Positions 34,091 to 42,897 of a DNA stretch of 64,000 nucleotides are shown one piece after another. Position numbers and translations under genes: made by a program. The notes beneath the pieces were generated by a model, which made no database searches, was not told where the DNA came from, and was given only the letters and a program-made list of their open reading frames with translations. Source of the stretch: REEB95 sp035632055 (lineage in GTDB: Bacteria; Pseudomonadota; Alphaproteobacteria; ATCC43930; CGMCC-115725); assembly GCA_035632055.1 (NCBI GenBank), contig DASQHO010000047.1, positions 1 through 64,000 on the forward strand, in the 5' to 3' direction. Each line of letters begins with the position of its first letter. The stretch's first letter is position 1.

Positions 34091-35881
34091 TTGCTGCCGA
34101 CCGATACGCGTTCGCCCGATTACTTCCATAAAGTCGTCGACTGCCAGTGGGCGTGTCCTTCCCACACGCCGGTGCCGGAATACATCCGTTTGATCGCTGC
34201 CGGCCGTTACACCGACGCCTACATGGTGAATTGGCAGTCGAACGTATTTCCCGGAATTCTCGGACGCACCTGCGATCGTCCGTGCGAGCCGGCATGCCGG
34301 CGCGGCCGCGTCGAAAAAGAGCCTGTGGCGATCTGCCGACTAAAGCGCGTCGCCGCTGACAACAAGAACGACGTCAAAGCGCTGCTGCCGAAGGCGCCGG
34401 TGAAGTCGAACGGCAAGCGCATTGCGTTGGTCGGCGCCGGTCCGGCATCGTTGACGGTCGCGCGTGATCTCGCGCCACTCGGCTATCACATCGTCATTTT
34501 CGATGGCGATCCCAAGGCTGGCGGCATGATCCGGACTCAGATCCCGCGTTTCCGCCTGCCGGAAAGCGTGATCGACGAGGAAGTTGGTTACGTCACCGGC
34601 ATTGGTGGCATCGAGCTGCGTCTCGGACAGCGCATCGACAGCCTGAAGAGCCTATTGGCCGAAGGCTACGATGCAATCTTTATCGGCTCGGGCGCACCAC
34701 GCGGCCGCGAACTCGACATTCCCGGCCGCAAAGAGGCTGCGGCCAACATTCATATCGGCATTGATTGGCTGTCGTCGGTGTCGTTCGGTCACGTGGACAA
34801 GATCGGCAGGCGCGTGATCGTCCTCGGCGGCGGCAACACGGCAATGGATTGCTGCCGCACGTCGCGGCGTCTCGGCGGTGAGGACGTCAAAGTGGCTGTG
34901 CGCTCGGGCTTCGACGAGATGAAGGCGAGCCCGTGGGAAAAAGAAGATGCCATGCATGAGGACATTCCGATCCTCAACTTCCTTGTCCCCAAGGAATTCA
35001 CCCACTCCGGCGGCAAGCTCACCGGCGTCGTGTTCGAGAAGGTGAAGGCGGAATACGACGCCAAAGGCCGGCGCAAGTTGGTGCCGACCGGCGAACCGGC
35101 TCAGCACTTCGAATGCGACGACGTCCTGGTTGCGATCGGGCAGGAGAACGCATTTCCCTGGATCGAGCGCGACATCGGCATCGAATTCGATCAATCGAAC
35201 ATGCCGAAGGTCGATCCGAAGACCATGGCGTCGACCCACCCGAAAGTATTCTTCGGCGGCGATGCCGCGTTCGGTCCGAAGAACATCATCTGGGCGGTGG
35301 CGCACGGCCACGACGCTGCGATCTCGATCGACAAGCTGGTGAACGGCGAGGACATCAATCGACGGCCGCCGCCGATGGTCAATCTCACCAGCCAGAAGAT
35401 GGGCATCCACGAATGGAGCTACGACAACGCGATCTCCAACGATCTGCGTTATCGAGTGCCACTCCGCGAGAAGAATGTCGCGCTCAAGGACGTGCGGCTT
35501 GAAGTTGAGTTGGGCTTTGACCAGAAACTTGGCTATCTCGAGGCCGAGCGTTGCCTCAACTGCGACATCCAGACAGTGTTCTCGGCCCCGCTGTGCATTG
35601 AGTGCGACGCCTGTGTTGATATTTGTCCCGTCGATTGCATCACCTTCACCGAAAATGGCGATGAGGCCGATCTACGCCAGCGCCTCAATCAGCCAGCGCG
35701 CAACCTGTCGCAGGCGATTTACGTCTCGGGCACGGTCAAGACCGGCCGCATCATGGCGAAGGACGAAGACGTCTGTCTGCATTGTGGCCTGTGCGCCGAA
35801 CGCTGCCCCACCGGCGCGTGGGACATGCAGAAATTTCTCCTCGACATGACCCTCGCGGGACCCGCATGCCGCAGTCAATAA
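34091..35881 (+). CDS. GltD-like FAD/NAD(P)-binding oxidoreductase with C-terminal 2[4Fe-4S] ferredoxin domain
   Basis: Predicted NAD(P)H-linked electron-transfer subunit of 596 residues. N-terminal cysteines in DCQWACPSH and RTCDRPCEPACRRG match GltD-type Fe-S ligation. LVGAGPASLTVARDL binds FAD, and VLGGGNTAMDCCRTSRRLGG, in parts, is the NAD(P)-binding fold. The C-terminus adds two [4Fe-4S] motifs: CIECDACVDICPVDC and CLHCGLCAERCPTG. It starts at TTG 34091 after a strong AAGGAG. The next gene, the oxidoreductase alpha subunit, overlaps its end by 16 bases. It probably shuttles electrons between the TPP enzyme or ferredoxin and NAD(P). Confidence 0.9.
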   Translation: MLPTDTRSPDYFHKVVDCQWACPSHTPVPEYIRLIAAGRYTDAYMVNWQSNVFPGILGRTCDRPCEPACRRGRVEKEPVAICRLKRVAADNKNDVKALLPKAPVKSNGKRIALVGAGPASLTVARDLAPLGYHIVIFDGDPKAGGMIRTQIPRFRLPESVIDEEVGYVTGIGGIELRLGQRIDSLKSLLAEGYDAIFIGSGAPRGRELDIPGRKEAAANIHIGIDWLSSVSFGHVDKIGRRVIVLGGGNTAMDCCRTSRRLGGEDVKVAVRSGFDEMKASPWEKEDAMHEDIPILNFLVPKEFTHSGGKLTGVVFEKVKAEYDAKGRRKLVPTGEPAQHFECDDVLVAIGQENAFPWIERDIGIEFDQSNMPKVDPKTMASTHPKVFFGGDAAFGPKNIIWAVAHGHDAAISIDKLVNGEDINRRPPPMVNLTSQKMGIHEWSYDNAISNDLRYRVPLREKNVALKDVRLEVELGFDQKLGYLEAERCLNCDIQTVFSAPLCIECDACVDICPVDCITFTENGDEADLRQRLNQPARNLSQAIYVSGTVKTGRIMAKDEDVCLHCGLCAERCPTGAWDMQKFLLDMTLAGPACRSQ

Positions 35882-37698
35882 CCAGCACCAACGATTTCGT
35901 CGTCAAATTCGCCAACGTCAACGGTTCAGGCTCGGCATCGGCTAACCTGCTGTTCGCGCGCTCGATCCTGCGCATGGGTGTGCCGGTGGCTACGCGCAAC
36001 ATCTTCCCGTCGAACATCCAGGGTCTGCCGACCTGGTACGAGGTGAGGGTCAGCGCCGCCGGCCATCTGGGCCGGCGTGGCGGCGTTGACTTGATGGTGG
36101 CGATGAATCCGCAGACTTGGGCGCAGGATGTCGCTTCGATCGATCCCGGCGGTTATCTCTTTTATGATTCGACCAAGCCAATGCCACCGTCGAAAGTTCG
36201 CGACGACATCACTGTAATCGGTATGCCGCTGACCGAGATATGCAACGAGGCTTATTCCGATCCGCGGCAGCGCCAGCTGTTCAAGAACATCATTTATGTC
36301 GGCGCGCTTGCGTCGCTGCTTGGCATTGACTTGGCGGCGGTCGAGCAGCTGATCGGCGAGCAGTACAAGGGCAAGGAAAAGCTCTTCGTACCAAACCGTG
36401 ACGCACTCCATCTTGGACACGATTACGCGACCAACCACCTGAAGCCCGTTGGGCTCAGGGTTGCACGCGCAGAAGCCGTGGGCGACCGCATCTTCATAGA
36501 CGGCAACTCGGCCGCCGCGCTCGGCGCAGTCTATGGCGGCGCGACGGTCGCCGCGTGGTATCCGATCACGCCATCGACATCGATGGCCGAGGCGTTCCAA
36601 CGTTATTGCCGGCGTTTCCGCGTCGATCCGGCGACGCAAAAGAACCGCTACGCCATAATCCAGGGCGAAGATGAGCTTGCGTCAATCGGCATCGTCATCG
36701 GCGCCGCCTGGAACGGCGCACGCGCCTTCACGTGCACCTCTGGACCCGGTCTTTCGCTGATGCAGGAATTCTTGGGTCTGGCCTATTTCGCCGAGATACC
36801 GGCGGTGCTGTTCGATGTGCAGCGGGCAGGGCCGTCGACGGGCATGCCAACACGCACGCAGCAGGCCGATATTCTCGCCGCCGCCTATGCCTCGCACGGC
36901 GACACCAAGCACGTACTGCTGTTTCCGGAAGATCCGCAAGAATGTTTCGCGTTCGGTGCGCTCGCCTTTGATCTCGCCGACCGCCTTCAGACGCCAGTGT
37001 TCGTCATGCTCGATCTCGATATCGGCATGAACGAATGGCTGACGCAGCCGTTTCAGTGGGACGACAAGCGTCATATTGACCGCGGCAAGGTGATGACTGC
37101 CGCCGATCTCGATGCGGGCAATGAATTCGGCCGCTACCTCGACGTCGATGGCGATGGCATTCCGTATCGCACCTATCCCGGGACACATCCGAACAAGGGC
37201 GCCTTCTTCACCCGCGGCACTTCGCGCGACCGCTATGCCAAGTACACCGAGGACGGCGCGGCCTATGTCGACAACATGCAGCGGTTGCTCCGCAAGTTCG
37301 AGACTGCAAAGAAGCTGGTGCCGTCAGCGCTGCGCACGCCGGCAAAGCAGCCGACCCAGACCGGCGTGATCTATTTCGGTTCGACGTCGGCGGCGATGCA
37401 CGAAGCGCTGGCCGCGCTCGAGGCCCAGGGCCTTCACCTCGATGCGCTGCGCGTGCGCGGATTTCCGTTCGGGCCGGAGGTGAGCGAGTTCATCGTCTTA
37501 CACAAGCAGATTTTCGTCGTCGAACAAAATCGCGATGCCCAGCTCCGCACCTTGCTGATGGTCGAGGATGGCGTCGATCCAGCCAAACTGGTGCCGGTGC
37601 TGCATTATGACGGCACGCCGATCACCGAGCGTTACATCACCGGCGCGATATCCTCGCTGTTGCGGACCGCGAAACCCCTGAGGGAAGTCGCATCATGA
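35866..37698 (+). CDS. 2-oxoacid:acceptor oxidoreductase alpha subunit (gamma domain fused)
   Basis: Subunit of a CoA-dependent 2-oxoacid (2-oxoglutarate or related) oxidoreductase. In the 610-residue chain, residues about 10-190 form the fused gamma domain (ANVNGSGSASANLLFARSIL; IYVGALASLLGI), then the TPP pyrimidine-binding domain starts with GNSAAALGAVYGG and YPITPSTSMAEAF, continues through IQGEDELASIGIVIGAAWNG and AFTCTSGPGLSLMQEFLG, and ends with domain II (VVEQNRDAQLRTLL). This is the KorA-type layout. ATG 35866 lies inside the previous gene; the stop overlaps the beta subunit start (ATGA). Confidence 0.92.
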   Translation: MPQSITSTNDFVVKFANVNGSGSASANLLFARSILRMGVPVATRNIFPSNIQGLPTWYEVRVSAAGHLGRRGGVDLMVAMNPQTWAQDVASIDPGGYLFYDSTKPMPPSKVRDDITVIGMPLTEICNEAYSDPRQRQLFKNIIYVGALASLLGIDLAAVEQLIGEQYKGKEKLFVPNRDALHLGHDYATNHLKPVGLRVARAEAVGDRIFIDGNSAAALGAVYGGATVAAWYPITPSTSMAEAFQRYCRRFRVDPATQKNRYAIIQGEDELASIGIVIGAAWNGARAFTCTSGPGLSLMQEFLGLAYFAEIPAVLFDVQRAGPSTGMPTRTQQADILAAAYASHGDTKHVLLFPEDPQECFAFGALAFDLADRLQTPVFVMLDLDIGMNEWLTQPFQWDDKRHIDRGKVMTAADLDAGNEFGRYLDVDGDGIPYRTYPGTHPNKGAFFTRGTSRDRYAKYTEDGAAYVDNMQRLLRKFETAKKLVPSALRTPAKQPTQTGVIYFGSTSAAMHEALAALEAQGLHLDALRVRGFPFGPEVSEFIVLHKQIFVVEQNRDAQLRTLLMVEDGVDPAKLVPVLHYDGTPITERYITGAISSLLRTAKPLREVAS

Positions 37699-38750
37699 CT
37701 TATCTCGCCAAGCCCAAGCTCCACCATCCGGCGCTGCCGAAGAACAAGCTCGGCTTCACCCGGCGCGACTACGAGGGCGCGGTGTCGACGCTGTGCGCCG
37801 GCTGCGGCCACGATTCGATCAGCGCTGCGATTGTCCAGGCGTGTTTCGAATTGGCGCTGCCGCCGCACCGCATTGCCAAGCTTTCGGGCATCGGCTGTTC
37901 ATCCAAAACGCCGACTTATTTCCTGGGCGTGTCGCATGGATTCAATTCCGTCCATGGCCGCATGCCGTCGGTGCTGACTGGCGCCAATCTCGCCAATCGC
38001 GACTTGATCTATCTCGGCGTGTCCGGCGACGGCGATAGCGCCTCGATCGGCCTCGGGCAGTTCGCCCACGTGCTGCGCCGCGGCGTCAACATGGTCTACA
38101 TCGTCGAGAATAACGGCGTGTATGGCCTGACCAAAGGCCAGTTCTCGGCGACCTCTGACAAGGGCTCGAAATCAAAGCGCGGCGTCCAGAACATGGATGC
38201 GCCGATCGACCTCGTCGGCATGGCGCTCCAGCTCGGCGCGACGTTCGTAGCGCGCAGCTTTTCAGGCGACAAGGAGCAGCTCGTGCCGGTGATCATGGGC
38301 GCGTTGCGCCATCATGGCGCCGCGTTCATCGACGTGATCAGTCCGTGCGTCGCCTTCAACAACCATCTCGGCTCGACCAAGAGTTTCGATTACGTGCGCG
38401 AGCATAACGACGCGGTGAATCGGCTCGACGTGATCGAAGGACGTGCCGAGATTACTGCCGAGTACGCGCCGGGCACGGTTGAAAGCGTGGTCCAGCACGA
38501 TGGTTCGGTGCTGCGCCTGCGCAAAATTCACGCCGACTATGATCCGCACGACCGCATTGCCGCGATGGGTTATCTTCAGGAGCGTCAGGCCGCGGGTGAG
38601 ATCGTCACCGGCCTGCTTTACGTCGATCCCGAGGCGCACGATCTGCACGACCATATCGAAACGGTCGAAACGCCGCTCAATGCGCTGGGCCAGGCCGAGC
38701 TCGTGCCCACCAATGCGGCGCTGCAAAAGATCAACGCCAGCTTGCGCTGA
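37695..38750 (+). CDS. 2-oxoacid:acceptor oxidoreductase beta subunit
   Basis: TPP-binding partner of the alpha subunit, 351 residues. The N-terminal CAGCGHDS plus a later Cys (SGIGCSSK) are Fe-S and TPP-site residues, and the TPP motif GDGDSASIGLGQF ... NNGVYGLTKGQ is intact. The overall pattern resembles KorB (2-oxoglutarate:ferredoxin oxidoreductase), but pyruvate or branched-chain oxoacids remain possible. It overlaps the alpha gene by four bases (ATGA). The three-gene set has no separate ferredoxin gene, consistent with the ferredoxin-like domain carried by the first gene. Confidence 0.92.
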   Translation: MTYLAKPKLHHPALPKNKLGFTRRDYEGAVSTLCAGCGHDSISAAIVQACFELALPPHRIAKLSGIGCSSKTPTYFLGVSHGFNSVHGRMPSVLTGANLANRDLIYLGVSGDGDSASIGLGQFAHVLRRGVNMVYIVENNGVYGLTKGQFSATSDKGSKSKRGVQNMDAPIDLVGMALQLGATFVARSFSGDKEQLVPVIMGALRHHGAAFIDVISPCVAFNNHLGSTKSFDYVREHNDAVNRLDVIEGRAEITAEYAPGTVESVVQHDGSVLRLRKIHADYDPHDRIAAMGYLQERQAAGEIVTGLLYVDPEAHDLHDHIETVETPLNALGQAELVPTNAALQKINASLR

Positions 38751-38756
38751 CACCAG

Positions 38757-40169
38757 CTAGCGTTGGAATTGTCCTAGGACGAAGGTGCGGCCGCGCGCGA
38801 TTTCTCGGTAGTGCGGCACTTGCGTGGAGGACAATTCCGCAGGCCGGATCAGCAGCACGTAATCGAATTTTGGTGCCAGCGAGGCGGTCGGGTTCTGCGT
38901 CGCCAGCTCGCGGTACGGTGCGCGGTAGTCGAGCAGCTCGTAACTGCGACCAGCGAAGAGATCCGGCACAAGCGCACCACGTTTGCCGACGGCCAGCGCG
39001 TCGACGTGGGCCAGCGGCGGATGCGCGGCGGCATCGATTTCATTAGGATCGCGCGTCAGCGGCAGCAGCTTGGCGCCAGGCGGCAACTGATCGAAGGCGG
39101 CGCGGTACTGCGCGTAGTCCGTTTGCCAAGCGTGGAATTGCCCGACCGTCAGCAGCCAACGCAGACCGAACAGCACAACGATGAAAATCTCGGCGTGAGG
39201 TCGCCGGCGGCTCTCGCGCCACGTTAGGCTGCCGCAAATGAACAATGCGATCACAGGCGGCAACCGAAAATCGACGAAGGTGGCGCTGCCGATTTGATGA
39301 GGCAAGGCGATGTATGCGACGACGAGAGCCGCCAGAGGCAGGGTCATCTCGCGCGCGAATTCAAGGCGGTGCGCGACCGCCGTCACGCCGAGCAAAATCG
39401 CCAATAGTGACAGCATATCGAAGAGCGGGTTGTAGAAGCCGATCGCGCCGGCAAGCTGAAGCAATTTCAGCAGCGGCGACGCGTAAGCGAGACCGCCACC
39501 AACGGCGTGACGCATCCCAAAGACGTAAAGCGCGATTGGCACCACGAGATGCAGCAGCGCCAGCCACTCGCGACGCCGTTGCCGGCGCCGCTGTCGTGCC
39601 GCACCGAACTCATAAGCGCACACCACCAGCGCGTAGACCGCAAAGGCAAACACGTGCGCCAGCAGGATCAAACAGCCGACCAGCGCGAAGAATGGCAGCG
39701 TCCACGGTTCGTCGTGCCACCGGATCCACGCGGCCGTCGCCCACAGCACCATGCCGATGCCGAAGCCGAGATTGATGAAGCCGAACAGCAGCGGGCCATT
39801 ATAGGCGAACAGCGCGGCGGCGAGGGCAAAGCGGCTGCGGCCGCCGAATAGCGCCTTATGGAGCGCGATCGTGCCCCAGAACAACTGCGCGACGGTGACG
39901 GCAAGGAACAGCCGCACCGCGACATCAACCGACAAGGCGAAATGAAAAACACCGACCCAGCCCTCGACTGCGAGGTTCGGCACCAGCTTCCAAGTGGCGA
40001 CGTAATACTGGCTTGCCGCGGCGGGCACTTCGCCGAACAGGACCTGCAAGCCGGCGATGCGATTGGGTAGGTCGTAAAGCGGAACGTCACGGAAGATGAA
40101 GAAGGGCGCGATCAGCAGAATCGTTGCCAATCCGTACAGCGTGCCGCTATCGCCCCAAAACCGCCGCAT
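38757..40169 (-). CDS. Polytopic membrane protein, unknown
   Basis: A 470-residue hydrophobic protein with about ten transmembrane segments, starting MRRFWGDSGTLYGLATILLIAP. Its architecture resembles lipid-linked-sugar glycosyltransferases or polysaccharide membrane proteins: a long membrane core, then a soluble C-terminal region of about 120 residues (PGAKLLPLTRDPNEIDAAAHPP, in parts; RSYELLDYRAPYRELAT). I see no diagnostic DxD or GT-C motif, so no function is assigned. It converges with the oxidoreductase operon, six bases between stop codons. Confidence 0.75.
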   Translation of the reverse strand: MRRFWGDSGTLYGLATILLIAPFFIFRDVPLYDLPNRIAGLQVLFGEVPAAASQYYVATWKLVPNLAVEGWVGVFHFALSVDVAVRLFLAVTVAQLFWGTIALHKALFGGRSRFALAAALFAYNGPLLFGFINLGFGIGMVLWATAAWIRWHDEPWTLPFFALVGCLILLAHVFAFAVYALVVCAYEFGAARQRRRQRRREWLALLHLVVPIALYVFGMRHAVGGGLAYASPLLKLLQLAGAIGFYNPLFDMLSLLAILLGVTAVAHRLEFAREMTLPLAALVVAYIALPHQIGSATFVDFRLPPVIALFICGSLTWRESRRRPHAEIFIVVLFGLRWLLTVGQFHAWQTDYAQYRAAFDQLPPGAKLLPLTRDPNEIDAAAHPPLAHVDALAVGKRGALVPDLFAGRSYELLDYRAPYRELATQNPTASLAPKFDYVLLIRPAELSSTQVPHYREIARGRTFVLGQFQR

Positions 40170-40284
40170 CGCCCCCCGGCTCGCCGCTGGCTCGCTTTGT
40201 CATTAGCGGTCATCGCGCCGCGGCGCAACCGACGACTGGAGGCCGCAGATTGCGCGCCGTTGCAGCCTTCGCTATGACGGCGCG

Positions 40285-40902
40285 ATGGCGACGATCGTCT
40301 TGACCCGCCATGGGCATGTCGAAGGCATCAAACCGGAGCGTTTCCGCGGCCGGCGCGAGACGCCGCTGACCGCGCTCGGACGGGCACAAGCGAATGCCGT
40401 TGCCGGGCGCATCGCCCGGACGTGGAAGCCGGCGGCGATTTATACCAGTCCGATGGGCCGCTGCATCGAGACCGGCGCCGCAATCGCGAAGGCTTGCGGC
40501 GTCGCTTCGACGCCGATCGATGCGCTCAACGACCTCGATTACGGCACGTGGGAATGGCGCACGCTCGACGAAATGCGCGCGGCCGAGCCGGTGCTTTACA
40601 CCTGTTGGTTTACGACGCCCGAATGCATGCGCTTTCCCGGCGGCGAAACGCTAGCCGAGCTGGTGGCGCGCACCGCCGGCGCGATCCGCCTGGTTCAGGA
40701 GCGGCACGCACGGGATACGGTTGTCCTCGTCGGCCATCTCAGCGTCAACCGTGCCTTGCTGCTGCAATGCCTCGATATGCCGCTGTCGGCCTATTGGCGG
40801 CTCGAGCAGCTTCCGTGCACGCTCAACGAAGTCACGATCGAGGATGGACGCGTGCGCGTCTTGCGCGTCAACGACGCGCAGCACATCGAAGGCTTATCCT
40901 AA
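40285..40902 (+). CDS. Histidine phosphatase family protein (phosphoglycerate-mutase-like)
   Basis: Phosphotransferase/phosphatase of the branch-1 histidine phosphatase superfamily; substrate unknown. The 205-residue product starts IVLTRHGHVEG with the catalytic RHG motif (His9), then LTALGRAQANAVAGRI, YTSPMGRCIETGAAIA, the acid in DLDYGTWEWR, and the second active His in VLVGHLSVNRALL. Relatives include alpha-ribazole phosphatase and sugar-phosphate phosphatases. It stands alone, convergent with the bactofilin genes. Confidence 0.92.
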   Translation: MATIVLTRHGHVEGIKPERFRGRRETPLTALGRAQANAVAGRIARTWKPAAIYTSPMGRCIETGAAIAKACGVASTPIDALNDLDYGTWEWRTLDEMRAAEPVLYTCWFTTPECMRFPGGETLAELVARTAGAIRLVQERHARDTVVLVGHLSVNRALLLQCLDMPLSAYWRLEQLPCTLNEVTIEDGRVRVLRVNDAQHIEGLS

Positions 40903-40927
40903 CCGCGACCAGCCATCGCTGGACGGA

Positions 40928-41506
40928 TCAGATGCGCGTACCGATCTCGCCGACCGACCCGGCCTTGTCGCGTACCGGTCCGGCCGAAACGGTGGCAGCC
41001 GGCTTCGCCGCCGCATGGGTGTTCTTGTTGGCGGCCTTGCCTAATTCGGGCCGGCAATGGCCGTCAATGTAGGCACCGGATTCGATCTTGATGTCCTGAT
41101 GAACCACGTCGCCTGACATATGCGCCGTGCTGGTAAGGATCACTTTCTTGGCCTCGATCTTGCCATCGATCGTGCCGGCCAATTCGACCGTATCGCCGTA
41201 GACCGTGCCTTTTACTTTGGCGTTGCTGCCGATCTTGACCGACAGGCCGCGCACATCGCCGTCGACTTCGCCGTCGACCTGAATGTCTTCCGTGCTTTCG
41301 AGCTGGCCAGTGATCTTCAAAGCCTTGCTGATCACCGAGACCACCCGCGTCTGCGGTGTCGCAACTTCATAAGTCTGCGGCGCCGACGGTGGCGTCCGCT
41401 TCGTCTCGGCGAGCGGCGCGACCGGAACTTCGGTTTTGTCGCGCGCCGGCGTCGTACTTGCGGCGTTCGCATCAAACGATTTGTCGTTACGTGTAAACAT
41501 ATTCAT
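40928..41506 (-). CDS. Bactofilin (second gene of pair)
   Basis: Polymer-forming cytoskeletal protein with a right-handed beta-helix core. The 192-residue chain has a disordered N-terminus of about 58 residues, a bactofilin core built of short repeating Val/Ile/Gly turns (ITGQLESTEDIQVDGEVDGD, then VKIGSNAKVKGTVYGDTVEL), and a low-complexity Ala/Lys-rich tail. Start ATG 41506 follows GGGAGG inside the upstream bactofilin gene and overlaps its stop (TAATG). Bactofilins organise local wall synthesis and stalk or pole structures. Confidence 0.9.
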   Translation of the reverse strand: MNMFTRNDKSFDANAASTTPARDKTEVPVAPLAETKRTPPSAPQTYEVATPQTRVVSVISKALKITGQLESTEDIQVDGEVDGDVRGLSVKIGSNAKVKGTVYGDTVELAGTIDGKIEAKKVILTSTAHMSGDVVHQDIKIESGAYIDGHCRPELGKAANKNTHAAAKPAATVSAGPVRDKAGSVGEIGTRI

Positions 41507-41916
41507 TACTGCGCCTCCCGGAGATGTTCGAGCCTTTCGAAGAAGTTGAGCGGACGCCAAGGCATACGCCCATCGATCCGCGCACCCTTAGCGACCGTGA
41601 CGGTGTGATGGAAAATCCGGCCGGTGACGTTGGCCGAACCGTCGAGCGTGACATGGCGGGCGAAGACGCGCCCCGTGAAGCGCCCACCGATCCGCACATC
41701 GTTGGCGATGATGTCGCCTTCGACAACACCACCAGCGCCGATGACCAAACGGTCGGCGGTGATCTGGCCGTTGACGATGCCGTAAATGTGGACGATGCCG
41801 GTCGTCTCCAGCCGGCCCTTGACGGTCAGGGCCTTGCCGAGATGCGACGCCGGAAATTCGGTGCCGTCATTGCCGAGCGGCACTGGAACCAAGGCAAGGC
41901 GAGACAACGCGGGCAT
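41506..41916 (-). CDS. Bactofilin (first gene of pair)
   Basis: Second beta-helix polymerising protein, 136 residues, with a short N-terminal segment (MPALSRLALVPVPLG) and a core similar to its neighbour: LTVKGRLETTGIVHIYGIVNG, in parts, and RLVIGAGGVVEGDIIANDVR. The C-terminus is helical (NFFERLEHLREAQ). Its stop overlaps the start of the other bactofilin, so two paralogues are produced together. Unlike many alphaproteobacterial bactofilin loci, no M23 peptidase gene lies beside them. Confidence 0.88.
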   Translation of the reverse strand: MPALSRLALVPVPLGNDGTEFPASHLGKALTVKGRLETTGIVHIYGIVNGQITADRLVIGAGGVVEGDIIANDVRIGGRFTGRVFARHVTLDGSANVTGRIFHHTVTVAKGARIDGRMPWRPLNFFERLEHLREAQ

Positions 41917-42103
41917 GCCAATACCAACCCCAGGTCAAACAGACCCCAACTAGCGCCCGTCCCCCGCTAGTAACTATCAGGATCGTAACGTAGAGTCGCG
42001 CAAGGCAGCAAGCGGGTTAGCCGCGCATTTTAGCTTTCAGCCTTAATTCAGTCCGCGTGTTGAACCTTATTGGCGAATGTTCGCGACGTCGCGCGAGCGC
42101 CGC

Positions 42104-42193
42104 TGGCGGATGGGGTGGGATTCGAACCCACGACACGGTTGCCCGTGTGCCGGTTTTCAAGACCGGTGCCTTAAACCGCTCGGCCACCCATCC
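42104..42193 (-). tRNA. tRNA-Ser (anticodon UGA)
   Basis: Minus-strand 90-nt sequence with acceptor GGATGGG/CCCATCC, anticodon stem around loop CTTGAAA (anticodon TGA), a long variable arm (class II, as expected for Ser), T-arm GGTTCGAATCC and encoded CCA (42104-42106). Confidence 0.97.
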
Positions 42194-42269
42194 GGCGACC
42201 TAGATAGCAAAGAGTCCGGATGGGGGCCATCGTGGCGCCGGTGCGGTCTGGAAGCGGGTAGCAGAGCGC

Positions 42270-42674
42270 CTATTGCACGACGACGGTGCCGAGCATGCCG
42301 CCGCCTTCGTGATGCGTGCAGAAATAGTGATAGGTGCCCGGCGTGTCGAAAGCGTGGATGTAGACGTTGCCTGCGGCAATATCGCCCGAAGCGAACGATT
42401 GGACGCCTGATGGCAACGCGGCGTCGCCTGCTTTCGTCGCCGCTTGCGGATCGAAGCTGACGGAATGCGTAATCGGCGAAGTGTTGCGCCATTCGACGAG
42501 TTGGCCGGCTTTGATCGTCACCGTCGCCGGCGTAAAACTTTCGAAGCCCATATCGACGACGGCAGCCGCGCGCGCGTCCGGGGGGCCGTGCGCGGGGCCG
42601 CCGACGCCACAGCCGGCCAAGGGGAGAGCCATGGCCAGCGCGATAATCAATTGCCGTCGGATCGCCATCGTCAT
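42270..42674 (-). CDS. Cupredoxin-domain lipoprotein (plastocyanin-like)
   Basis: Predicted periplasmic type-1 copper protein of 134 residues, anchored through a lipoprotein signal (LPLAGCG, Cys about 21). Copper ligands are visible: His in ITHSVSF, then Cys, His and Met in YHYFCTHHEGGGMLG. The family transfers electrons or binds copper. ATG 42674 is chosen; a few upstream in-frame codons would not make a better signal. It is followed by tRNA-Ser and preceded by a tiny lipoprotein on the same strand. Confidence 0.87.
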   Translation of the reverse strand: MTMAIRRQLIIALAMALPLAGCGVGGPAHGPPDARAAAVVDMGFESFTPATVTIKAGQLVEWRNTSPITHSVSFDPQAATKAGDAALPSGVQSFASGDIAAGNVYIHAFDTPGTYHYFCTHHEGGGMLGTVVVQ

Positions 42675-42711
42675 GCCATCCACGTATCGCGTCGTGCGGG
42701 CGGCGCGCAAA

Positions 42712-42897
42712 TCACGAACGTGAGATCGGATCCGGATCGATGACATTGGCGCAGGCGTCGGTCGGCGTGGCCGCGACGTCGCCCACCAGTGGCACAGCCT
42801 TGATGACGCCCGAACTGACGCGACACGGCGCCGCAACGACACCGCAGCCGCCGAGCGCAGCTGTTATGGCGAGCAAAAGCCATAGCCTCGCGATCAT
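42712..42897 (-). CDS. Small lipoprotein (DUF6726-like), about 61 residues
   Basis: The product begins with a signal sequence ending in the lipobox ALGGCG, followed by VVAAPCRVSSGVIKAVPLVG and ATPTDACANVID, a pattern I recall from a small uncharacterised proteobacterial lipoprotein family. Two extra cysteines after the lipid-anchored one could form a disulfide. ATG 42897 is preferred over GTG 42906. It lies 37 bp upstream of the cupredoxin gene and may be cotranscribed with it. Confidence 0.7.
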   Translation of the reverse strand: MIARLWLLLAITAALGGCGVVAAPCRVSSGVIKAVPLVGDVAATPTDACANVIDPDPISRS

